Part shown: positions 1-4,611 of the stretch, piece after piece
How positions within the stretch are numbered: the first letter of the stretch is position 1
Layout of the letters: every line of letters starts with the position of its first letter
Origin: an uncultured Caryophanales bacterium
GTDB taxonomy: Bacteria; Bacillota_I; Bacilli_A; RF39; UBA660
DNA: 8,330 bases
NCBI GenBank assembly: GCA_946414975.1
Contig: CAMKQS010000064.1
Coordinates: 1 to 8,330, forward strand
Direction of reading: 5' to 3'
Position numbers and translations under genes: made by a program
The notes under the pieces: model-generated
What the model saw: only the letters and a program-made list of their open reading frames with translations
What the model was told of the DNA's origin: nothing
Database searches by the model: none

Positions 1-73
1 CATATGATTAAATATATATCACATTTAGGGGGTCACCATGTATTATAAAAAATAACTATATTTATATTTATTA

Positions 74-102
74 TTGACTGTGCTATATTTGTTTGATATA
101 CT
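74..102 (+). promoter_or_regulatory. Sigma-A type promoter with extended -10
   Basis: The -35 is TTGACT (74-79) and the -10 is TATACT (97-102), separated by exactly 17 bases. TG lies one base before the -10 (94-95), giving an extended -10 (TGaTATACT). Transcription should begin near 108-110, so the 5' leader before the GTG start at 121 is only about a dozen bases, just enough for the ribosome site GGGTGA at 109-114. Confidence 0.75.
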
Positions 103-120
103 AAGTTTGGGTGATTAAAG

Positions 121-525
121 GTGACTGTTAAGCAAGTTATTAGTGATATTAGAACATATAGTATTATGTCTAAAAATGAAAATTATAAAGCTAGATTATT
201 TGAGGCTTATGAATACTTGAAGAGAGAAAATGTAAATAGTTTAGAGGATTTTAAAAAAAGAGAAGATTTATTAGTTGGAGCATTTACTTATGATGAGATT
301 ACAATTTTTGATAGAATTAAAAATCCAGATTATTTAAAAGAAATTAGTAGTGCAATATTTAATATTAATAATCATAGAGAGGAATATATAAATAATCCTA
401 ATATTGGAGATGAACTTGCAAGTTTTGGTAAACTTGGATATACTCCTAAAAGAGATAAATTAATTAAGGATGGGTATATTGTAGAAGGACTTACTAGTGA
501 AGAAGCTGCAAGGCATTTTAAATAA
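121..525 (+). CDS. Hypothetical protein, 134 aa, not recognised
   Basis: I do not recognise this protein. It is a soluble, charged, mostly helix-favouring chain with no signal peptide, membrane segment or cysteine cluster. The first half is rich in K/E/Y with YxxKA..FEAYEYLKR-type helical periodicity. The C-terminal third has a short Gly-rich piece (SFGKLGYTPKRDK) and ends in a probable amphipathic helix, LTSEEAARHFK. The start is GTG at 121: an in-frame TGA at 112-114 blocks extension, GGGTGA at 109-114 is a usable ribosome site, and the first internal ATG (166) has none. It is a single-gene unit with its own promoter (74-102) and a terminator (535-557) shared with the convergent repressor. 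It could be an accessory or phage-remnant protein because it sits beside two small XRE regulators, but that is inference only. Confidence 0.75.
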   Translation: MTVKQVISDIRTYSIMSKNENYKARLFEAYEYLKRENVNSLEDFKKREDLLVGAFTYDEITIFDRIKNPDYLKEISSAIFNINNHREEYINNPNIGDELASFGKLGYTPKRDKLIKDGYIVEGLTSEEAARHFK

Positions 526-534
526 TATACTATA

Positions 535-557
535 AAAAAGAAGCAATGCTTCTTTTT
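535..557. terminator. Bidirectional intrinsic terminator
   Basis: A perfect 10-bp stem (535-544 with 548-557) encloses the loop AAT. The core pairs GAAGC with GCTTC, flanked by A5 and T5, so either strand ends in a U-tract. It lies 9 bases after the stop of the forward 134-aa gene and 9 bases after the stop of the reverse XRE gene, and would serve both convergent genes. Confidence 0.85.
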
Positions 558-566
558 CGAATTACC

Positions 567-800
567 TTATTGTTTTTTAAATAAGTCTGCTATATCTATA
601 TTTAACGCCTTACTTATATTAGTAATTGTTATAAAAGAGACGTTTTTAAAGTTTTTTTGTGATTCAATTTGTTTTATATATGAAGTTGAACATTTTGCTT
701 TTTCTGCAAGTTGTTCTTGAGTTAAGTTTAATCTTTTCCTATGTATTTTTATATTTTGGGATAAGTTGTTGTATTCTTCATATAGACTAACTTGATTCAT
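567..800 (-). CDS. Small XRE-family (Cro/cI-like) DNA-binding regulator, 77 aa
   Basis: This is a helix-turn-helix transcriptional regulator made of little more than one HTH_3 domain. Helix 2 is TQEQLAEKA (residues 27-35), the recognition helix is about STSYIKQIESQ (38-48), and the usual closing LNIDIADLF segment of the fold is at 66-74. The short N-terminal extension (1-15) may be a helix. I start it at the ATG at 798-800 rather than the in-frame GTG at 807-809. The strong ribosome site AGGAGTG (reverse complement of 807-813) covers that GTG and is spaced 6 bases from the ATG. It is divergent from a second XRE gene, and the 86-bp gap contains a perfect palindrome likely bound by one or both, so autoregulation is probable. 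It resembles phage or mobile-element repressors in size. No second functional domain is present, so it is not a metallopeptidase-type or toxin-fused XRE protein. Confidence 0.85.
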   Translation of the reverse strand: MNQVSLYEEYNNLSQNIKIHRKRLNLTQEQLAEKAKCSTSYIKQIESQKNFKNVSFITITNISKALNIDIADLFKKQ

Positions 801-828
801 AAAACTCACTCCTAATTAATTTTCTCAT

Positions 829-858
829 ATTTTATTTAATTTAACAGTACACTGACAG
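829..858 (-). promoter_or_regulatory. Candidate promoter of the reverse-strand XRE gene
   Basis: On the minus strand a -35-like CTGTCA (853-858) and a -10 TAAAAT (829-834) are 18 bases apart. An alternative is TTGTAC (860-865) with the extended -10 TGtTAAATT (838-846). In both readings the -35/spacer overlaps the 847-863 palindrome, so protein bound there would block the promoter. No comparably good forward promoter was found for the divergent gene. Confidence 0.35.
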
Positions 859-863
859 TGTAC
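847..863. promoter_or_regulatory. Perfect 17-bp palindrome, probable XRE operator
   Basis: GTACACTG-A-CAGTGTAC is two perfect 8-bp arms around one central base. It lies midway between two divergent XRE genes and overlaps the likely -35 region of the reverse gene. Size and symmetry fit a Cro/cI-type dimer site. In this A/T-dominated intergenic DNA the GC-containing arms stand out. I found no second copy elsewhere in the window. Confidence 0.7.
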
Positions 864-886
864 AAAAAACATAAATGGAGGTTAAA

Positions 887-1099
887 ATGTATAAAAAATT
901 AAAAGAATTAAGAAAATCGTTTGGTTATTCATGTAATTATATGGGTCAAAAAATAGGTGTTACAGGAACATATTATTATTTTATTGAATCTGGAAAAAGA
1001 GGATTATCTTATAATAATGCATGTAAAATAGCACAAATTTTTAATTTGAAACCTGATGATATATTTTTTAAAGACCATAATAATAATTCAGTAAAATAA
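887..1099 (+). CDS. Small XRE-family helix-turn-helix protein, 70 aa
   Basis: This is a single-domain HTH_3 protein: LKELRKSFGYS (residues 5-15), helix 2 NYMGQKIGV (17-25), recognition helix about TGTYYYFIESGKRG (26-39), and the terminal AQIFNLKPDDIFF (49-61) typical of the family. I use the ATG at 887. The in-frame ATG at 875 is read over by the ribosome site itself (GGAGG at 877-881, five bases before 887), so the 74-aa version is unlikely. It is divergent from the other XRE gene across the palindromic operator, suggesting a two-repressor switch like cI/cro, but the recognition helices differ and need not share a site. The gene ends 50 bases before dnaB with no clear terminator, so read-through into dnaB is possible. 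Two cysteines (16, 46) are not a metal motif. Confidence 0.85.
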   Translation: MYKKLKELRKSFGYSCNYMGQKIGVTGTYYYFIESGKRGLSYNNACKIAQIFNLKPDDIFFKDHNNNSVK

Positions 1100-1101
1100 T
1101 C

Positions 1102-1130
1102 TTTTTTTTTTTTACTTATTATGTTAAACT
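1102..1130 (+). promoter_or_regulatory. Candidate dnaB promoter containing a T12 tract
   Basis: An extended -10-like TGtTAAACT (1122-1130) lies after a run of twelve T (1102-1113). With 17-base spacing the -35 would be TTTTTT, inside the run. Transcription would start near 1137, just before the AGGAGGG ribosome site (1140-1146). No stem precedes the T-run, so it is not an intrinsic terminator. The weak matches make this tentative. Confidence 0.3.
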
Positions 1131-1149
1131 AATTATTAAAGGAGGGTTT

Positions 1150-2430
1150 ATGACATTACCAGCTGATACATTTATTGTTACAAATAAAACAGTATTAAAT
1201 TCGAGCGATTTAGGCCTACTTTTAAATCTTTATCAGCCTTTAATTGGTAATGAGTCAGTAAGCCTTTATTATACATTGTGGTCTTACTTAGATAAGATGG
1301 AACTTATAAGCAATGAGTGGACACATCATCATTTGCTTACTAATATGCAAATTACTATTAATGAAATAGAGGATGCAAGAATTAAATTAGAAGCTGTAGG
1401 ACTTTTAAAAACATTTTTAAAAGAGGGAAATATAAATAGCTATGTATATGAATTATATTCTCCTATGAGTGCATCTGAATTTATAAATAATCCTGTACTT
1501 GCTACCGCGCTTTATAATGCAATTGGAAAGTTAGAATATGAAAAAATTATAAATTTTTATAAGATACCTAGTCTTAATTTAAGGGAATATGATGATATTA
1601 CTAAAAATTTTAGTGATGTATTTGGGTTTTCAAATAACAGTATTAATGATAATTTAATATATGATTTAAAAAAATCAAGACATAGACATATTGAAATATT
1701 ATCTAATATTGATTTAAATACTATATTAAATTTAATACCAGATGAATTATTAAATAAGAAAACTATTAATAAATCGTTAAAAGAATATATATATAATATT
1801 TCATACATATATAACTATGATAATGATGATATGATATCTTTAATTAGAAACAGTATTAATGATATGCATAGAATAGATAAAAAATTATTAAGAGAAAATG
1901 CAGAAAAGTATTATAGTTTTGATAATTTAGGTAAACTACCGAGTTTAATATATAAAAATCAACCGGAATATTTAAGAAAAAAGATTAGTGATGATTCTAA
2001 TCGTAGTAAAATGATTTATATGTTTGAAGTGACATCTCCATATGATTTTATAAATAGTAAATATAAAAGTGGTAATCCAACTGCATCTGATTTAAAAATA
2101 ATTGCTCATCTTCTTTTAGATTTAAATTTAAAACCGGGTGTTGTTAATGTTCTTGTCGATTATGTTTTAAAAATAAATAATAATAAGCTTACAAGGTCGT
2201 ATGTGGACACTATTGCTTCACAATGGAGTCGTAGTAATATAGAAACAGTTGAAGATGCTATGAAGTTTGCTGAATCTGAGTATAAAAGGAATAATGGAGT
2301 TAAGAAAAATAGTGCTAAAAAGAATATTAAAGTGGAAAGTAAACCAGAATGGTTCAATCAAGAAATAGAAGAAAACACTGCAACAGATTTAGAAATTAAG
2401 GCATTAGAACAACGTATAGGAAGTAGATAA
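1150..2430 (+). CDS. dnaB: Replication initiation / helicase-loading protein DnaB (B. subtilis nomenclature; DnaB/DnaD family)
   Basis: In Bacilli this protein works with DnaD and DnaI to place the replicative helicase (DnaC in B. subtilis naming) at oriC and at restart sites, partly at the membrane; it is not the helicase itself. The N-terminal winged-helix region (about 1-115) has the family signature LYQPLIGNESVSLYYTLW (27-44), followed by the THHHLL and LEAVGLLKTF segments (58-89) and YVYELYSPMSASEFINNPVL (98-117). The C-terminal DDBH2 domain (about 293-380) carries the Y-x3-I-x3-W motif (Y351, I355, W359). A charged linker and a PEWF tail (399-402) finish it. At 426 aa it is slightly shorter than the B. 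subtilis protein. The start at 1150 follows AGGAGGG (1140-1146). dnaI follows with a one-base gap, the conserved order in Bacilli. Identification rests on motifs and context together. Confidence 0.92.
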   Translation: MTLPADTFIVTNKTVLNSSDLGLLLNLYQPLIGNESVSLYYTLWSYLDKMELISNEWTHHHLLTNMQITINEIEDARIKLEAVGLLKTFLKEGNINSYVYELYSPMSASEFINNPVLATALYNAIGKLEYEKIINFYKIPSLNLREYDDITKNFSDVFGFSNNSINDNLIYDLKKSRHRHIEILSNIDLNTILNLIPDELLNKKTINKSLKEYIYNISYIYNYDNDDMISLIRNSINDMHRIDKKLLRENAEKYYSFDNLGKLPSLIYKNQPEYLRKKISDDSNRSKMIYMFEVTSPYDFINSKYKSGNPTASDLKIIAHLLLDLNLKPGVVNVLVDYVLKINNNKLTRSYVDTIASQWSRSNIETVEDAMKFAESEYKRNNGVKKNSAKKNIKVESKPEWFNQEIEENTATDLEIKALEQRIGSR

Positions 2431-2431
2431 T

Positions 2432-3325
2432 ATGGATAGTTTTAATAGTTTAAATAATATTAAAAGTGATAAAGAAATGCTTGATAAAGAATATAATAAT
2501 TCAATGAAGGATGAATATTTTAATAAGATAGTATCAAAATTAAAATTAGATAAAGAATATTTAGAAAAGTATACATCATTAATTGAAGAATCGAGTAATG
2601 AACTTAGAAATTGTTGTAATTGTAAAAATATATTAGAGTGTAAAAATAAAATAAAAGGCTTTAGTTATTTACCTAAAATTGTAGATGGTAATTTAATATT
2701 TGAGTATAAGCCATGCAAATATAAAAAGGCTATAGTAAAAAAAGAAAAATATAAAAAAAATATAAAAAATTTTAAGACTCCAGAAGTACTTCTTGATGCT
2801 AGTATTTCTAAAATATATAAAACTGATAAGAATAGATTTAAAGTTATTAATTGGCTTTTAGATTTTTTAGATAATTATAATGGACATAATAAAGGCTTGT
2901 TTTTACATGGTAATTTTGGATGTGGAAAAACATATTTGATTGCTGCAACATTTAATGAATTATCAAAAAAAGGTTATAAAACATCAATTATTTTTTGGCC
3001 AGAATTTATTCGTGATATGTTTTTAAATGATTTTAAAGAATCAATGGATTATATAAAGAATGTTGATTTACTTCTTATTGATGATTTGGGAGCAGAGAAT
3101 CTAACTGCATATAATAGAGATGAAATATTATGCCCAATATTACAGTATAGAATGGATAATCATTTAACTACATTTATTACATCCAATTTTAATATAAATG
3201 AGTTAAATAATCATTTATCAAAAAGTAAAGATGGAATTGAAGAAATCAAAGCAGGAAGAATTATATCTCGTATAAATCAACTTACAGACGATTTAGAAAT
3301 GATAAGTAAAAATTTGAGAAAGTAA
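2432..3325 (+). CDS. dnaI: Primosomal protein DnaI, AAA+ helicase loader
   Basis: This is the ATPase that opens and loads the replicative hexameric helicase onto single-stranded DNA in Bacilli. The N-terminal region (1-100) carries a small zinc-type module, C61-C62-x-C64-x5-C70 and C95, matching the family's N-terminal zinc-binding domain. The AAA+ core begins near 152 with Walker A GNFGCGKT (160-167) and Walker B LLLIDDLG (213-220). A sensor-1-like ITSNFN (249-254) and the arginine-bearing AGRIISRI (274-281) follow. The length of 297 aa is normal. The ATG at 2432 is one base after the dnaB stop, and its ribosome site AGGAAG (2418-2423) lies inside the end of dnaB, so the two are translated from one message. 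IstB and DnaC share the ATPase core, but the Cys-rich N-terminus and dnaB neighbour favour DnaI. Confidence 0.95.
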   Translation: MDSFNSLNNIKSDKEMLDKEYNNSMKDEYFNKIVSKLKLDKEYLEKYTSLIEESSNELRNCCNCKNILECKNKIKGFSYLPKIVDGNLIFEYKPCKYKKAIVKKEKYKKNIKNFKTPEVLLDASISKIYKTDKNRFKVINWLLDFLDNYNGHNKGLFLHGNFGCGKTYLIAATFNELSKKGYKTSIIFWPEFIRDMFLNDFKESMDYIKNVDLLLIDDLGAENLTAYNRDEILCPILQYRMDNHLTTFITSNFNINELNNHLSKSKDGIEEIKAGRIISRINQLTDDLEMISKNLRK

Positions 3326-3349
3326 TTATATATTTTAATGGAGGTAATT

Positions 3350-3973
3350 ATGAAGGTATTAATTATAAATGGTAGTCCACATAGTTCTGGATGTACTAGT
3401 GTTGCACTAAAGGAGTTAGAAAATACACTAAATATAGAAGGAATAGATACAGAATATGTATATGTTGGTTCTAACAGTGTTAGAGGGTGTATTGCATGTG
3501 GATATTGTAGAAAAAATGGTGTATGTACTTTTGATGATATAGTAAATAAACTTGCTTTAAAGTTTAAAGAAGCAGATGGTATTGTAATTGGAACACCTGT
3601 ATACTATGCTGGTGCTAATGGACAAGTTATTTCTATTTTGGATCGTCTTTTTTATAGTACAAGTTTTTCTAAAGTGATGAAAGTAGGAGCTGCTGTGATT
3701 TCATCAAGGAGAGCTGGAAGTACATCTGCGCTAGATGAGATTAATAAGTATTTTACAATAGCTGGTATGCCTATTGTATCAAGTACATATTGGAATGAGG
3801 TTCATGGTTCTAAAGCAAGCGATACAAAAAAAGATTTAGAAGGATTACAAACCATGAGAAATTTAGGTAAAAATATGGCTTTTTTAATTAAATCTATAAA
3901 ACTTGGAAAAGACGAATATGGAATACCTAAAATGGAAAGAGATAATTTTACAAATTTTACAGATGGTCTTTAA
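3350..3973 (+). CDS. Iron-sulfur flavoprotein / NAD(P)H-dependent FMN reductase family, 207 aa
   Basis: This is a cytoplasmic flavodoxin-fold oxidoreductase that probably uses FMN and a [4Fe-4S] cluster for electron transfer; the substrate is unknown. The FMN-phosphate loop is NGSPHSSGCT (residues 7-16). The compact cluster motif is C47-x2-C50-x2-C53-x5-C59, the spacing of Methanosarcina-type iron-sulfur flavoproteins. GTPVYY (81-86) is the second flavin-binding loop, and the FTNF near the C-terminus is usual for the family. I start at the ATG at 3350. The in-frame ATG at 3338 belongs to ATGGAGGT, which is the ribosome site (GGAGGT at 3340-3345). The gene begins 24 bases after dnaI with no terminator between, so it is probably co-transcribed with it, but no functional link to replication is known to me. 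A FMN-only reductase with unused cysteines is the alternative. Confidence 0.88.
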   Translation: MKVLIINGSPHSSGCTSVALKELENTLNIEGIDTEYVYVGSNSVRGCIACGYCRKNGVCTFDDIVNKLALKFKEADGIVIGTPVYYAGANGQVISILDRLFYSTSFSKVMKVGAAVISSRRAGSTSALDEINKYFTIAGMPIVSSTYWNEVHGSKASDTKKDLEGLQTMRNLGKNMAFLIKSIKLGKDEYGIPKMERDNFTNFTDGL

Positions 3974-3991
3974 AAATGTTTAAAAAACTGA

Positions 3992-4024
3992 ATATTATCC
4001 ATAATAGTATTGGGAGGATAATAT
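3992..4024 (+). promoter_or_regulatory. Inverted repeat that can hide the ribosome site of the coat cassette
   Basis: ATATTATCC (3992-4000) and GGATAATAT (4016-4024) are perfect 9-bp complements around a 15-base loop. The right arm holds the GG of the Shine-Dalgarno GGGAGG (4012-4017) and the first two bases of the ATG at 4023. If transcribed whole, the RNA could occlude initiation. It may also be chance in AT-rich DNA. Confidence 0.35.
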
Positions 4025-4214
4025 GACAGAAAAAGAATTATTATATTTAGAAGATGCAGTAGGGCACGAAAAAAACATTGTATCAATATGTGATTTTACA
4101 ATTAATAATTTGAAAGATAAAACTTTAATATCATTTATAGAAAAGGAGTCAAGTAAGCATACACAAATTTTAAATAATTTAGTTAATAAGTTAGGAGATA
4201 AAGTAAATGAATGA
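4023..4214 (+). CDS. Small helical partner of a Coat F-domain protein, 63 aa
   Basis: This is a short all-helical protein with two predicted amphipathic helices: LLYLEDAVGHEKNIVSICDF (residues 6-25) and LISFIEKESSKHTQILNNLV (35-54). The pattern of an acidic LEDA..HE near the start and KH..IL.NL near the end resembles the small ferritin-like-helix proteins that sit directly before Coat F genes in Firmicutes. That parallel is from memory of such pairs, so the role (spore coat component or assembly partner) is inferred. The start is ATG 4023 with GGGAGG at 4012-4017. Its last 8 bases overlap the next gene (ATG 4207, TGA 4212-4214), implying translational coupling and roughly equal amounts of the two proteins. 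The gene uses TGA as stop, which supports the standard code. No export signal is present, as expected for mother-cell-made coat proteins. Confidence 0.7.
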   Translation: MTEKELLYLEDAVGHEKNIVSICDFTINNLKDKTLISFIEKESSKHTQILNNLVNKLGDKVNE

Positions 4215-4455
4215 TCAAATACTTTTAGATAATTATCTTCTTATACTTAAAAGTACAGTTGAGGTGTATGTACATGGAACTCAAGAAAGTTCTAATGAAG
4301 ATATTAGAAATTTATTTAAAGAATCATTAAATGATATATTAGATAGTCAGGCAGAAACATATAATACAATGGTTAGTTATGGATGGTATCAAATAAATAA
4401 TGTTGATAATTCTAAATTAGAACAGACTTTAAATAAAATTAATTCTAACAATTAA
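4207..4455 (+). CDS. Coat F-domain (CotF-like) spore coat protein, 82 aa
   Basis: The Coat F family comprises small helical proteins found in the spore coat. This one has the recognisable frame: LLDNYLLILKSTVEVYVHGT (residues 5-24), then ESSNEDIRNLFKESL (26-40), then the closing AETYNTMVSYGWYQ (49-62) whose Gly-Trp-Tyr is the family hallmark. A short polar tail follows. The length is that of a single Coat F domain. The ATG at 4207 overlaps the end of the upstream partner gene by 8 bases, with AGGAG at 4193-4197 as ribosome site, so the pair is coupled. A strong terminator begins 23 bases after the stop. Finding it implies a spore-forming organism or a recent spore-forming ancestor. A non-coat role for a Coat F domain in a non-sporulating lineage is the main alternative. 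Confidence 0.8.
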   Translation: MNDQILLDNYLLILKSTVEVYVHGTQESSNEDIRNLFKESLNDILDSQAETYNTMVSYGWYQINNVDNSKLEQTLNKINSNN

Positions 4456-4478
4456 CATTTGGTTATTATTAAATTTAC

Positions 4479-4511
4479 AAAGTGTTGACAAAAAATGTTT
4501 GCACTTTTTTT
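4479..4511 (+). terminator. Intrinsic terminator after the coat pair
   Basis: AAAGTG (4479-4484) pairs with CACTTT (4502-4507). An inner ACA/TGT pair is joined through a wobble-rich 3x3 stretch, and the loop is A5. The 3' arm runs into seven T (4505-4511). It lies 23 bases after the Coat F stop. Confidence 0.7.
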
Positions 4512-4529
4512 ATTATATTATCATTATGT

Positions 4530-4556
4530 AAATAGAGTATTCACTAATAACTATTT
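4530..4556. promoter_or_regulatory. Imperfect palindrome upstream of the lipoprotein promoter
   Basis: AAATAG (4530-4535) pairs with CTATTT (4551-4556), and TATT (4538-4541) with AATA (4546-4549) around CACT. It ends 3 bases before the -35 of the lipoprotein promoter, the position expected for an activator or repressor site. It is nearly all A/T, so chance symmetry is possible. Confidence 0.25.
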
Positions 4557-4559
4557 TAT

Positions 4560-4588
4560 TTTACTTGTCTTTTTTCATGTGCTATAAT
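4560..4588 (+). promoter_or_regulatory. Promoter of the lipoprotein gene, extended -10
   Basis: The -35 is TTTACT (4560-4565), followed by a 17-base spacer and a consensus -10 TATAAT (4583-4588) preceded by TG at 4580-4581 (TGcTATAAT). The start site is expected near 4594-4596, leaving about 17 bases of leader that contains the GGAG ribosome site (4600-4603). Confidence 0.7.
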
Positions 4589-4611
4589 TAATTTGAGATG
4601 GAGTTGTAAAT

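Noticed and set aside
1..48. An open frame from the left edge ending in TAA at 46-48 could be the tail of an upstream gene.
   Set aside because: Only 15 codons are visible, with His/Gly codon use unlike the other genes, and nothing identifies a family. It cannot be told from chance.
567..1099. The two small XRE genes considered as a toxin-antitoxin pair.
   Set aside because: They are divergent, both are plain HTH domains, and neither has a toxin-like fold or the usual overlapping order.
1557..1808. Reverse-strand reading frame of 83 codons inside dnaB; a similar one lies at 2160-2357.
   Set aside because: Both are antisense shadows of a well-supported dnaB, with low-complexity hydrophobic translations and no independent context.
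4212..4214. TGA recoded as Trp, as in Mollicutes, was considered because of the extreme A/T content.
   Set aside because: Trp is TGG everywhere, and the only TGA at a gene end makes a sensible overlap with the next start. Standard code fits.
4485..4516. A perfect TTGACA (4485-4490) suggested a promoter after the Coat F gene.
   Set aside because: The nearest -10-like TATTAT (4511-4516) is 20 bases away, and the hexamer is part of the terminator stem-loop. The promoter at 4560-4588 is far better.
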